A DNA stretch of 64,000 bases, from NCBI GenBank assembly GCA_017562135.1, contig QEYB01000926.1, positions 310,001 through 374,000 on the forward strand, given 5' to 3'. The notes beneath the pieces are model-generated. The model ran no database searches. It was not told the DNA's origin and saw only the letters and a program-made list of their open reading frames with translations. Made by a program: the position numbers and the translations under genes. Origin of the DNA: Dipylidium caninum (Eukaryota > Platyhelminthes > Cestoda > Cyclophyllidea > Dipylidiidae). This document shows, in pieces, positions 23,001-35,047 of the stretch. The first letter of the stretch is position 1. Each line of letters begins with the position of its first letter.

Positions 23001-24907
23001 GCTCCTTCACCCTCGAGCGGGTCGACGAGGCCGCCGCGGGACTGCACTGCACCATCGCCTGCCAACAGGACGGGGCGCCGGGCACTCAGCAACTCCTTCA
23101 CCTCGACGTCGGTGTCGGCAGTCCGGAGGTAGGCCAAATCTCCTCGCTGGGCCATTTTGGGGCTCGGCACCCGCGGAGGGGGGAAGGGGGGGGCGGCGAG
23201 AGCGTCTCTTTCTGGCCCGCGGCGTCATTGGACACGATGCACTCGAGCCGGGGCCCAAATGACCGGCTGGACGCATTCCAGGTGAATGTGTGGGCGCCAG
23301 AAAAGCCTTCGGCGGGTCACCACGCCGGAGGAGTTAGTTCCCGGCAGATCGAAACACAACTACGCCTAACGCAGTTCGGCGCCCCCGTTGTCGTGTCGAC
23401 AAGCGAGGTCGCGGCGCCCGGCGTCGAGTAACCGGACCGCCACTTCAGCGTCCAACACCGCCGCTTGGAACGCCCACGCGAATGGAAGGTTCCCCTGTCC
23501 GACACCGCCCGGTGGTGCGGCAGCGGGGGGCAAAGTGGACGTTCCATCGCCAGCAGCGCCACCGAATGCGCGCTCGAATGCCTCGTCTCATCGCACATCG
23601 ACAAACTCCGTGGAAGACTTCACCACCGCCCTCGTGGCGTTGTCCTGATCAAGCCGCCACACTGCGAAGATGGAGAAGTAGCCAAGACTGAACTCTCTCT
23701 GTCCGCAGCAAACCCGTCGAGCTTCTCTTCCAATTTTCGCTGCAGTTCTGGTCTGGAGAAGTCATCGTCGGGGTTGGAGACAAAATCCCCCGACTAGAAG
23801 TCTAACCGAGGAATTCCTTAACCAATCGCCTCGGAATTTGGTGCAATAGGAAAGCCTCCACACGGCAATCGGCCTCCTCAGCGCCGGAGACACTCGTCGG
23901 GCACAGGGTTGGCGGTGATTAGACTAGCAAAGACCTCGGCTATTTGGTTGTCGAGCTTCGAGCGCCTCCACCGACCCCTCCTCCCCCCTCGCCAAGCTAA
24001 TCTCCCCTTTTGCCCACTTCAGGCCACTCACCTGGCGGCCAAATCGCCCACCGTCAACTCCTCGTACAGCGAACAGGCTGACTTCAAGTAAGTCTCGTCA
24101 TGCCCGCGGTCTTCGTCCTCGTCCTCGTCCACTCCGGCTCTTCCCCCCTCCGCCAGTCCGTCTCACAGACGTTTTCCTTTTCCCCTGCAGGCTTCCATCC
24201 TACATGGTGTTTCAACTGTCCAACCTCCTCGATCCCATTGTTCCCTTGGGCAACGACTGGCGGCAACTTGCTCAACACCTCAACATGGAAAGGTGCGTTC
24301 CTCGCGCTTCGGGGAGGAGGCGGAGGAGTCGAAATTTCCCTAAATGCATTGCTGGGGTGGGAGACTGGGACGAAGGGGCGGCGGGTCTCGTTACGTCTTG
24401 ACAGGGGCGCAGAAATGGCAAGTTTGGCGAGGACTTCAATCCAATCGGGCCCAGGTCGGTTCCAGACTGCCCAGAGTGGCCATGGAACTGCTGGCACGTG
24501 GTCAGCCTCATCCGCGTCCCCGATTTCGTCGAGTATTGCCGGTGCGCCATGCCCCGTTGCATCCCGTGGAACTGAAAGGAGGAAGAATTTGGAGCCTTCC
24601 ACGCAGCACCGGCCAAGTGGACGCGGGGCGGGGGGGGGGGCCGGGGTCGGTCGGCGGTGGGGAAGGCGACGAGCCCCACATCCACGCCTCTTTGTGACAT
24701 TTCAGGTTTTTGCCCTACTTCGCCACAACCCAACACCCGACGGAGATGGTGCTCAACCTCTGGGAGGCCTCGACAAGCCTTCGCGGCGTCATGGCCATTC
24801 AGGAGTTGATGGGCATACTTCAGAGCATGCATCGCATGGACTGCGCCAGTCTCATTCGATCTCACACCTCCTCCTCCCTCGGCTCCGCCCGTAGCGATCA
24901 CGTGTAA
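11062..24907 (+). CDS. UNC5: UNC5-type netrin receptor (14 exons, 1127 aa)
   Basis: Single-pass axon-guidance receptor of the UNC5 family, which binds netrin and mediates repulsion. Exons: 11062-11545, 13526-13629, 15454-15634, 15828-16061, 16593-16793, 16890-17274, 19002-19438, 20226-20327, 21273-21478, 21553-22053, 22949-23128, 24023-24087, 24191-24292, 24706-24907. Each intron is GT-AG and the phases sum to 1,128 codons with no internal stop. Domains: signal peptide (about 1-24); Ig1 with the family's four cysteines (ends YVCVCEVW); Ig2 (162-256, NYTCVAD); one TSP1 repeat (TPWTAWSRC, about 260-334); transmembrane helix 356-379; a long proline- and glutamine-rich linker; ZU5 (from about 660, GVSLLIPPGAIPSG); UPA (EIPFRHIWSG at exon 11 start); death domain (about 1028-1110, GNDWRQLAQHLNM). 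UNC5 proteins usually have two TSP1 repeats; only one is seen. The start is the only ATG giving a signal peptide. The 3' splice-like site CAG two bases before the ATG could accept a spliced leader. Confidence 0.95.
12406..12426. repeat. TG dinucleotide repeat
   Basis: Uninterrupted TG run of about ten units inside UNC5 intron 1. A second run of similar length lies at 12666-12692. Confidence 0.85.
13410..13440. repeat. AGG microsatellite near UNC5 exon 2
   Basis: About seven AGG units ending in a G7 run, roughly 85 nt before the exon 2 acceptor. Confidence 0.8.
19186..19226 (+). repeat. CAA/CAG repeat encoding polyglutamine in UNC5
   Basis: Mixed CAA and CAG codons in UNC5 exon 7 encode about ten consecutive glutamines in the cytoplasmic linker between the membrane helix and ZU5. 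A run of six prolines lies just upstream. Length polymorphism between individuals would be expected. Confidence 0.85.
22147..22190. repeat. CTC microsatellite in UNC5 intron 10
   Basis: About fourteen CTC units shortly after the exon 10 donor. It produces long poly-L, poly-P or poly-G frames that are not genes. Confidence 0.9.
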
Positions 24908-25390
24908 GTGGTGGGGCGAGTTGAGGACGCCCCGCGGCCTTGTCTGCGGGGCGTCCCCACTCCGCCGTGTGTACATACTCCTGCGATGTTACTCGCTCCG
25001 CGCTCCTCCGCTCCGTTCGCCCCCACTCCCTCGACGATGCCTTTCCTCGTCGTTGTCCCCCACTGCATTACACACGCGGGGCGAGAGAGCGAGGGGGGAG
25101 GAGCGAGAGCACTCACCAGGTCCTGTGCTACCTCAGTTACCACGAGACAGCGACGGGCACTGTCCAGAGTATCACGTCGCGTACAAATTTCCTCCCTGAC
25201 TTTGGCCACTCTCGCGCCCGTCTTCTCTCCTCTGTTTATTCATTCATTCATTCGTCCATCCATTCGTTCACTCACCGAACCGGCCTCCGCCTGCCCCCCC
25301 ACCCCCCGCCACCTTCAACTCCCCCATTTTGTGTGGTCTGCCTGGGAGTTTCGGGGGCTGAAAATTTGACACAACCCCGTATTTATCATG

Positions 25391-25396
25391 AATAAA
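25391..25396 (+). terminator. Candidate UNC5 polyadenylation signal
   Basis: A canonical AATAAA in an AT-rich pocket, 484 nt after the UNC5 stop codon and followed by GGCGTCTGG. It is the first perfect hexamer I noticed downstream of the gene. The implied 3' UTR is about 0.5 kb. Confidence 0.45.
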
Positions 25397-28300
25397 GGCG
25401 TCTGGAGATGACTTGTCTCTTCTTCCCACCGGACGGGGCGGGTGTTTGTGGATCAGAAGGCCGTCATGGCCGCGGGGGGCGCGCCGCAGCGCTGGCCGCC
25501 GGCCAGGGGTTTGTCGGGCGCGGGAGGGGAGGTAGGGAGGGAGGGAGCTGGAGACGCCCTCGAAATGCCCGTTGCGGCGTCCCCTGGAAGGTCGTCTTCT
25601 CGTTGGAAACAGGCGGAAGGAAATGACGCGGACGCGGCTGTGACTGTGCTCGCGGATGTTACTCGTCCACCGCGGGTTTCCCCAGAAGCACTGACGTTTC
25701 GTCGTCGAAATTCGAGTGTCTGCTCGAGTCTGCCGCCTCCTCAGCCCCCTTTCCACTTCCATCCCGCCCGCGAGACGGTGGTCTGCCACCCTCCCCTTCC
25801 CGCCGCATCGTCTGCGCATCAACAGGCTGTGTTGAAGGTCTCAGAGACGTCGTGGCGGTGGCTGCGAGAGGTCTTCGCGGGAGGATGAAGGCGGGCGTTC
25901 TTTCGCGTCACCTGTTGACCTCCACGTGTGTCAGCATCGCCCGAGTCACGTCAGCCAAAAGCTCGCAGCGCTTCCCTGCCCCCGCACCCACTCTGAACGT
26001 CCACGCGCAGGAAGACGGAGACACAGAAACAAAGTAATTTTCCACCTCCTCTTTTAGATGCGACAGTCGGAGGCGGGGCGGGGGGGGGCGGAGGGGGGGG
26101 GTGGGGGAGGGGAGGATAGGGCGTCGCAGCCACGAATCGCCAAGGCCTGTTGAGCGGGTCAAACAGCACCATTGCGAAGCCCATTCGAGGCGGTAAGAGG
26201 AGGCGGAGACGGGCTCAGGCTCGGGGTCGGGAGGGGGCGAGGGGAGGGGGGGGCCTGCGTCACCCTTCGGCCATGATTTACGACCCGCGTTCCGGGAGGG
26301 GGGAGCAAATTTAGTAGGCTCAAGGCGGACATTCGCCTGTAGGGGAGTTTTTTGCCTTATCTAGCGAAAAGGTGGCGCATATAGTGTCGGTGGGTAATGC
26401 GGACAAGATTAATTAATTTCGGCCGAGGCGGCGGGGGGGGGCCTTAGCGGGCGGGCGGAGGCGTAAGCGACGCGACAGGAGGGGGGCGACAACTTTAAGG
26501 AAAGAACGTCGCAGGGCGCACATTCATCGCCTCTGCGCCCCCGCCTCCTCCGTCCCGCGCTCCGTTGGATAATCGGGAGTAGGGCTGGGGGCGGTGAGGG
26601 GCGCGTTGAGTCACTTTACAAGTAATAGGCGAAATAGGAGATGAAATGGGGGAAGAAAAATGCTACCCCGGGGCAAGGAAGGTGACAGGCGGGGGCGCGG
26701 GGCGGGGAGAGTAAGAAGAGGCGAAGGAAAAGGTGGCTTCTGTTGGTCTCTTCTGCCTTCTGTCCCCTCGGCCCCTCGCGACCCTCCGCCCCGCATGCCC
26801 CACTTCGTCGGAGATCGCCACTGCGGCTGTCCGCTGCCTTCGGGCAAATGACAAAGTCGCCTTCGGGGGCCCGAGGGGAGGCGCCGGGGAGGTCGAATCG
26901 CGGCTTAACGCTTTCCACCCCGCGCCGCCTCGCCGCCCACCAACATTTTGACGTTCGCGGGTACCACCATGGCAAAAAAGTCTACTTTCTATGCCCGTGA
27001 TCTCCATCTGTGAGTTTGTCCAACAGACGGTGCGTGCGCTTCCACGCCTCCCTGCCCCCCACCCGCCCCAGGGGTGCCCGTTCTGGAACTTGCCGCCATA
27101 TCTACGCACGACCTCGAGAACTTCGCCTGTGAGTCACGCGGCGCCCAGTCCGCCTCGTGGAAGGGAATTCACCCGAGTCGCATTAAGTTCCGTTGGAGAA
27201 GACTTCCATCGTCGTGCAGCCTCCTTCCCGCCGTCGCGCTCTGTCAGGCCGAAAAGGGTGGAACGAGTTTCGGGGGCTCAGCAGAGTCGGGACACCGAAT
27301 GTCCCGCCGGGAGCCTCCACGTCCCCGCCGTGTATTGGACGAGCTTTGGAAAGGTGGCAGCCGAGAGAATCAAGGAGTTAGCGTCTTCCCGGCGCTCTTC
27401 TCGCAGATTTGAACTGCCCTGACACTCGCCGTTGTTAACTGAAACGCGGAGAGGCCAAAAATTTACAAAATCACAAGTGAAGGTGTTTAATTTTTTTCTC
27501 TTTTAACGAAATAACCTAATCTTGAGCGGTGGAAAACCTCATCTTTTTGAGGTGTTTGCAAGTGTAACGGTTAGTGGTTTCGCTCTCTGTCCAGTCCGCC
27601 TCCGCCTCCGCCTCCGCCTCGGCTTCGTCGCCCCCCACCCCACCGCCCGCGGCGGGCCACCGAGGCTCTTTTGTGGCCTCTCCGCACCGCAGCTAGGCTT
27701 AATGCTCCTCCCTCTGCGGTAATTAGGACTAATGGGATTCTCGGTCAGAATTTCATTAGTACATTTTAACCCAGGCGGGCGGCGAAGGCGAACGCGTCTG
27801 CTGCCCTCGTCATTCTACGCCCCCACGCCCCCACCGCCACCGCCTGCCGTTGTGTCGCGCTGACGCCCCCCACCACCTCGTCGGCACTTCGGGTGAGAGG
27901 CCGCTAAACGGTGAACCCCCGGCGGACGGGCGGGCGTTACTCACCGCCGCGAGGCCGCCTTGTTGGGCGATCTCCGTCCGCCTCCTCGGGCCCCGTTTGG
28001 ACGGGCATGTGGCACGAGGCCCGGACTGTCCAAACTCGGCGCGGAAGGTGGGCGCGCCGGGAGCGAGGGAATCCCATGTTTGCTCATCGACGCAGGTCCG
28101 GGAGGCGGCCTCAATCAGTTCCGTGGCGGAGCAGCCTCGACCGTCGATGTCTCATCGTCTGTTCCCTTTTAAGTCCGCGGGCCGCCCAGACGACTCGGTG
28201 CAGTGACCAGTCGCGGACGGGCTCGGGCTGTAGGCCCTCGTCTGCCGCCTTCGCCTCCGTCCACCCGCCCACGTCCGGGTTGATTCCCACGGGGATGATT

Positions 28301-31300
28301 TAACTCCATTTCCAGTGCTCCGTGCCCCGTCCACCGTTCTGAGACCGTCGCTTGATTTGATACGTTGAGAGATGGGATTTTGGAGAGAAAATTTCCTCCA
28401 TTCTTTCGCCTCGCCTCGCTCCCCCCCCAGAGCAACCTGAGAATGAAAGACCGGGAAGTCTGAGGAGCCGAGTCCTTTACCCCCACCAGGATTCCCGATC
28501 ATCCAGACGCTCGCGTTCCCACCTGCTGTGGACCCCGCCGAGGGTTGGTTCAGGCAGTCCTGGCTCTGCGGGCGTGGCGGACGTGTGGACGCCCAGTGGC
28601 TGACGGAAAAAAACGTCGAAGGCGCTGCATTACGCGGCTTTCGGCCACGCAAAAATCCTTTTCCCACCGCCCCCGCTCCTCGAACACCACCGCGCCCCTG
28701 CCGCCCGATGCGCGGCGCCATCTTTTCAAATTTTGCACTGTAACTGGCTCCTCGTATTGAGCCAGGGAAAATCAAAAAAGTCTAAAAGAGAGTGAGGGAG
28801 AAGAAGAAAAGCGGACCGAGGGCTTCCACTCCACGCCACGCCAAGCCACGTCGTCCGCCCGTCCGGTCCAATCGCCCTTTTTTCAACAGCGCTCGTCTTT
28901 TGAGTGCAGACCGCGGAAAGAAGTGGACAATACGGCCGCGGGGCGAGTTTTTCTGTCCACCTCTCGAGTGGACACACGCGCACACGCGGTGGACGGCCGA
29001 CGGGGCGGCGGGTGTGATTAATTCGGGGAGTTTTGGGGCACTGTGAAACTCCATTCGTCCGAAGTCCGTCGTGTGCCTGACCGCCAGGGTGGAGAGGGGC
29101 GGCAGCCCTTTGAGGGGGCGCGGCCGCCTCCAACTCCTCTTCGCTCCACCTCCCGCGGGTGTTTGTGTGTGTGGTGAAGCGGCTAATACGCACAGCGTGG
29201 GAGAGAACGTCTTCTCGGCCGCGAGGGACACAGTGCCTACCGCTCCGCCGCCACCTTGGCCCCCCCGATGGCCCCCTCGGACGCGAAGTGGTCTCAGCGA
29301 TGCTCGAGGCGCTGAAAAGAGAGGTGTTTCGTGCGGTCGCGCCACATCGGGCGCCACTCGGCCCGCGTCGGCTGGCCTAAAGACTGCCTTTGGCGTATTC
29401 TATGCCAGGAATTGGGACCGAGGCGGAAACCTTAGGGGCGGAGAAAACCGCGTCGCGCGGTTGAATGAACGACCGTTAGCGAGACAAAACGAGGGCGGAA
29501 GGGGAGCCGAGGGGGCTGACGGAGGAGCATTGCGCCTCCCCATCGGCTACGAGGTTGTTTGAACTGAACGCGAGTGGGCTAATTACACGTAGTGGAGGAG
29601 TGCCAATTTCGCCACTTCGTTTGTCGGGGTCGCCTCCGACTGGCGTTCACTCTACCCTTCTTGCGTCAGCCTCTCTCGCCACCTAACGCCCGATCTCGTC
29701 GCACGTCCTCTCTTTGCCGCGGAGGGCTGTTTGGAAATCACCTCCGCGCTGTCGAATCCAATGCTGACCGTCGAAAAAGTTCCTCAGACGTCGGTTGACT
29801 GAATTTACTCAAAAAGCCGTCGGCGGTGACGACGTGAACAGGGGCGGAAGCTCCTCACTCAGCCATTCTCTCTCACCTCTAAAACGCTTGTACACTGGGA
29901 GATGATTGAATGGCGATCAGCAACCCATTCGCGCAGACCGGACGAGGAGAAAGTCACCACCTCCTGGGAGTTCGCGGGCCGTCCTGGGATGCGGAGGAAA
30001 GCGCGGACTGGAGAAGACGGACGGGAGGGCGAAGATTGGACAACAGGAGCCTGAGGGAGGCCAGAGCGAGCAAGGGACCGAGCGGGGGCGAGGACGGCCA
30101 CTCGGGGCTGGTGCACAGGTTGTAATCCGTGTGACATCATGTTTTTGTCGAGGGTACAATGGATTACCTTACAAATGTCATCGCACTGAACTGCCGTACT
30201 CGCTCTCCTCTGCTTCGTTTAACCCTCCAACGACTTCCTCGATTGTTCACTCGGGCCATCTCGACTTTTTCTCCCCGCCCCACCACGTCCCGCCACCAAC
30301 ACCAACACCAACACCACCAGCACTCGGCTCTTCCTCCTTCTTCGCCCTAGTCCTCATCTGTTTCCTGCTTTTTTCCCTCTTTTCCGCACTTTCAACACCA
30401 GTAGTACAAATTTTTCATCCGAGGAAAATATTCCGTCGCCACCCCCTCGCCTCGCCCGTTTGCTGCCACCTCTGAGATTGACTTATTTGGGAAAGGGCCG
30501 TCGTTGGGAATCCGCAACCTTCAATTCCACAACAACTGATCATAAGCGCATCGGAGTCCAGCTACTCAGGGGCAGTTGGGATTTGTGAAACCTGCACACT
30601 TGGAGTTTCTCTCGAACATGGCGAACAGCTAGTCTTTCTGCCCCCTCTCCGCAACTCCCTATTTACAGTCCATCGCGAAAAGACAGCCTACTTATATGCA
30701 GTGAGTAGCACTATTATAACGCCTGATTTGCCACAGTTTGATCAATCGACGTTGAGTAATTTTAAACGAATGAAAATTTCGTCGGTAGATAAATTAACCG
30801 ACCTATTAAAAGGTAGGCGATGATCGGGCAAAGACCTTGTCACTGACTTTCACTTCATAAAGTTTTTAGACTGAAAAGTTAGACGTGAAGAGCGTGGAGG
30901 AAGTGGAACGCACGTGGCCCAGTGACTAATAAGAGTCGACTCATGTCTTCCTCGTGTGCTTCTGTCCCCTCAGACTTTCTCCGGGCCGCTGTACCTTTAT
31001 TTCTGCGGCGATCCATAGGTTTTGAAGAGCGAAAGGGGAGCCGCGGGGTTGCGTTCTGCCAGTACTCAGCATTAAACGGAACTCCCGCAGCGGGTCATGC
31101 TCCCCCTGAAGGGGAGTCGCCACTGCGAATGTCCCACAGGCCACAGTTTAATTCAGCCCTTCAAAAGTTGACCTCCGCTGTAAGCAGAGCAGAGAGGTTG
31201 CGTGGCAACCCGCTTGGAAGGCGATCGGGGGCCTGCGCGCAATTTCCTTTCAGCCCGGTAAAAGTGCTATTAAGGTGGGATTAGGCGCCTCATTACCCCG

Positions 31301-31377
31301 GGGCTTAAGGCGTAGGGCGTCCGACCAATTATCCCCGGATTAGGAGTTGTGATAAATTTATTTGTGGGCAAAGGCGA

Positions 31378-31383
31378 CTATAA
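31378..31383 (+). promoter_or_regulatory. TATAAA directly before the TPH start codon
   Basis: TATAAA abuts the upstream TPH ATG. If it works as a TATA box, transcription would begin after that ATG and translation would start at the second in-frame ATG (31423, MASNGSP), leaving a very short leader. It may be coincidental. Confidence 0.2.
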
Positions 31384-34300
31384 ATGGGCAATGGCTTCGC
31401 GGACGGGCAGAAGACCCCGACTATGGCCTCAAACGGATCGCCTCAACTTGTGCTGGCAGTGGGCGGCAACGCGACTGTTGGCGAGTTCGTCCAACTCCTC
31501 CGCAAACTTCACGTATGTTCATTTTTTGCCCTTCTCGGCCATGGTGCGGTTGGGGACGAAGATTGCGTTTGCGTCCCTTCGCCCAATGTGGTCGTGGCTC
31601 TGCTCTGCTGCATGCTCCAGTGCGGCTCCTCGACCCGAGGAGGACACGACGGAGACGACGGAGGCGGTGGTACGAGGAGGATACGCAAATTGGTAGCCTG
31701 ACACATTTCCTTTCATTCGTCTTGCATGCAAACAGATATAACACCGCGAAGATAGCGCAAAAGAGGAAAAGAGAGAGGCAAAAAAGATCGCATGACTCAG
31801 CCAGTAAGTGTGCAATCATCGGCGAAAAGTTGGCCGTTTTTTCCGGCTTCACACTCCAGTAGGAGTGTGGAAAAACACCTCTTAAACAAGTGGATTTCGC
31901 CTGCAGTGGCCATCGTCGGGCGCAGGTTGGTGGCAACTCGCCGCCGCCCCCCGCGGTGGAGCTGGTGGAGGCGTCTTCCGTACCGCTCGAAAGGGATGCA
32001 CCGCGCCTGCTCTCCTTCATTTTTTTCGGATATGTTCACTTGCTTGCTCTCCATCCGTCCCGTTGGTCCGCCCGCCTTCATCGGTAGTTGAATTTCCCAC
32101 CGCCTCTGCCTCCTCCTCCTCCTCCTCCTCCTCCTTCTCCTCCTACTCCTTCTCCTTCTCCTCCGCCTCTCCCTCCTCCCTTCCCACTTCACTTCAGCCG
32201 ATTAAATTGTTTTAGGAGATGAATTATTCGGTGGACGAAGTCGAGACTTCTCTGAAAGGCGAACTTATACTCAATCCAAAATCTCCTTCCACCGTCTCTC
32301 AGGATAATGTGATCAAACAACTTCAAGCAGTCTGTGAGGCGGTGAGCGCGAGGTCGGCGGACGCCACGAAGTCTCAGCTGTGTTTTCCACTATCAACAGG
32401 TAAGCGAAAGTCGCCCTGACTATCCCGGCGTAATTTATCGCTTCTCATACGTCGATTCGTAGAGAGGCAGTTTACTTGACCTCGAAGAACTCGTAAAATG
32501 GCCAATATACGTCGCCGCAGGGAGACGTGGCCGGCCAAAACTTTGAACCACGACACCACATGCAATTCCGCTACAAAATGTCTACTGATGAAATTATAAG
32601 TAGTAAATATGACACTTTAGAGGTGACAGTTGTGCCCTGGTTCCCGCGCCACATCTCCGAACTCGACGCAGTCTCCAACAACGTCTACATGTACGGAAAG
32701 GACCTCGATGCTGAGCATCCCAGCTTCAAAGACGAAGCCTACCGAAAACGCCGAATTGAACTGGCCGAGATAGCCTACAACTACCGCTTGTACGTTTCGT
32801 TTTAACCCTTTCTTTACCCTGACGTGGTCTCCAAACCGCCAGGCACTGTAAGTCGTAGCTACTGTCGTTGGTTCAACTACGGCGGGAATAGAGGGCGGCC
32901 TGGAAGGAATTCGCGCAGCCTAAACCCCAGAAAAGCGTGATTGTAGACGGCATCGGGCATGATTCGCTCGTACGTTCCCACAGGGCTTGACAGCACCGTA
33001 AATTCCTCCCCCACATGCGATTGTGCCTCTTAGTATTGTCCGAATTGTCTGCCATTTGCATTCTTCTCGCAGCGGAGACGAAATACCCCGCGTGGAGTAC
33101 ACGGAGGCGGAGAAAAAGACCTGGTAGGTTGATGGCAGTAACTCCGAAATTCCTCCAATACTGGTGAGAACGTCTCAGCAATGAACTAATCACTTTCCTT
33201 CCATCCTTTCCTTAGGGGAATCGTGTATCGAGAACTGCTGAAAGTCTACCAGACACACGCGTGCAAAGAGTACCTGGAGAATCTGCCTCTGCTGCAGAAA
33301 CACGCCGGCTATCGGTAGGTCGCGTCTCGGCTCCTCTCTCATCGCCTCGCTCTGTATCTAGGGAGGAGGACTTGCCCCAACTGCAAGACGTCTCCAACTT
33401 CCTCAAACGTAACTTCTTCCCCCTTGCAAAGCCCTAACTCAGCCGCGTTCTAGGTCGCTCGGGATTTACCCTGCGTCCGGTGGCGGGTTACATTTCGGCG
33501 CGGGACTTCCTGCAGGGTCTGGCCTATCGGGTCTTCTACTGCACGCAGTACATTCGCCACGAGGCGGAGCCCTTCTACACCCCCGAGCCGTACGTGACGC
33601 CATGCATGTCGCTTGACTTGGTGGGCTGTCCGAACCCGGCCTTCTCGCCCTCTTGCCGCTCCCTCAAGAAGCTTTCGATTGAGTGTTCCCCTTAGTCGCC
33701 TTCCCCTCTCCGTCCGCTCCGCATTAGCTAATAAAAGTGGTTTTCTTTGGCGGCCAGGGACTGCGTTCACGAGCTGATGGGCCACATGCCTCTGCTGGCC
33801 AATCCGGACTTCGCCCAGTACTCGCAGGAGTTGGGTCTCGCCTCGCTGGGCGCTACAGAGGAGGATGTTCAGAAAATCGCCAAAGTAATCCTCCCCATTC
33901 AACATATTTCCCTCCCATGGGCGACACCGGTCACATCGGGGCGGATTGAGATGCAAATTTGGCTAACCGTGAAGTGGGAGCGCGAAAATCCCCGAGTGGA
34001 CATGCTTGGAGAAGAGATGGATTATTCTGAATGCCTTACCAGCTCCCCAAATAGGCGTCTCTCGCGCATCTTCGAGCAAATAAAGGCTATTGAGGGAGGA
34101 GAGACGAGAACTCGTCCTCCCCTCTTTCCTCACACAAAACAAAGTCTACTTTTAGTGCCCTCCTTCCCCATATCCCCTCTTTCTTTCTTTCTTTCTCTCA
34201 ATCTTTCTCAATCCGCTAATTTCTCCTCCCCTTTTAGCTCTACTTCTTCTCGGTTGAATTCGGAATCTGTAGCCAGGACGGACAGTTGAGAGCTTTTGGT

Positions 34301-35047
34301 GCAGGACTTCTCTCCTCTGTCGCTGAGCTGAAGGTGAGGGAGATGGGCACTGCCACAATCAGGTCAAAAAATACTTGACTTATTTAAATCAAATCGGAAC
34401 CTATTGATGACAGTTTCCTTCCTGCATTCCTGCATTCCACCATTCCCTTATTAACTCTCACAGAAAATTGGGAAGAAAAACAAATTCTGCCCGATTGACC
34501 TTGGGATCGCAATCTGATTGGCTATGACCCCGCACGTTGCCATTGGTCCGCCCGAATTTGATCCCCCCGAGTAGCTCTCTTACGCCTTGGAAAACAGAAG
34601 GCACCCACGCGTGATGACGCTGAACCAGATTCTTAATGAGATGAATTTTCAAAACTCTCCATTTTCCACCTCTCCTTAGCACGCATTGAGTGACGACGCG
34701 GTGAGGATGCCCTTCATCCCCGAGGAAGTAGTCAAAGCGGAGTGTATGGTGACGACCTATCAGAAGACCTACTTCACAACCGGGACTTTCAAGGAGGCCC
34801 AGGATAAACTAAGGTAAAATCAATACCTCTGAACGCTTAGTTTTCCCATCCTCGTTAAAAGACAATGCTAAACATTCCTAATTTCAGACACTTCTGCCAG
34901 AGCCTCCACAAACCCTTCGGTATCCACTATAGCGCGCACACGGAGACGGTTGAGGTGTTGGACAATCTGAGCAAGGTGGCAGGCACGCTGGAGGACATGA
35001 AGGCGCAGATGTCGGCTGTTGACGATGCATTGCACCAGGTCAGTTGA
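31384..35047 (+). CDS. TPH: Tryptophan 5-hydroxylase (11 exons, 475 aa)
   Basis: Iron- and tetrahydrobiopterin-dependent monooxygenase converting L-tryptophan to 5-hydroxytryptophan, the rate-limiting step of serotonin synthesis. Exons: 31384-31512, 32216-32399, 32525-32789, 33073-33123, 33216-33314, 33362-33408, 33454-33589, 33758-33884, 34238-34333, 34680-34813, 34888-35047. All phases agree if exon 3 begins at 32525; the stronger-looking CAG acceptor before 32521 would break frame. An N-terminal ACT-like regulatory domain (about 20-90) precedes the catalytic core. Iron ligands are visible with exact family spacing: H308 and H313 in HELMGH, E353 in VEFG. TPH rather than PAH or TH is indicated by [24 protein letters not shown] and the KHALS block. 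A C-terminal helix suits tetramer formation. A stop codon lies directly before the first ATG; a second in-frame ATG at 31423 is an alternative start. An apparent insertion of about 30 residues precedes the VPWFP motif. Confidence 0.95.
32103..32165. repeat. CTC/TTC microsatellite in TPH intron 1
   Basis: CTC units with TTC and TAC interruptions form a pyrimidine tract about 50-110 nt before the exon 2 acceptor. Confidence 0.85.

Larger units (their letters stand above)
24908..31383. other. GC-rich intergenic region between UNC5 and TPH
   Basis: About 6.5 kb without a recognisable gene. The first half contains the likely UNC5 3' UTR, then G-runs around 26070-26125 and 26430-26440, CCGCCT repeats near 27600, and many R/P/S/G-rich frames open on both strands, typical of high-GC non-coding DNA. 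AT content rises after about 30.5 kb near the TPH start. I see no tRNA, transposon or conserved exon. Confidence 0.55.

Noticed and set aside
23697..23797. Possible extra UNC5 exon after TCTGTCCGCAG
   Set aside because: The acceptor looks fair but neither frame resembles the region between UPA and the death domain, and exons 11 and 12 already join in phase 0.
28152..28775. Minus-strand 207-codon frame between UNC5 and TPH
   Set aside because: No domain, skewed composition, and several equally long frames overlap it on the other strand. Typical of GC-rich non-coding DNA.
31741..31803. Candidate TPH exon between CAAACAG and GTAAGTG
   Set aside because: Exon 1 ends in phase 0, which would read ATA TAA here. 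Exons 1 and 2 join directly in phase and complete the ACT fold.
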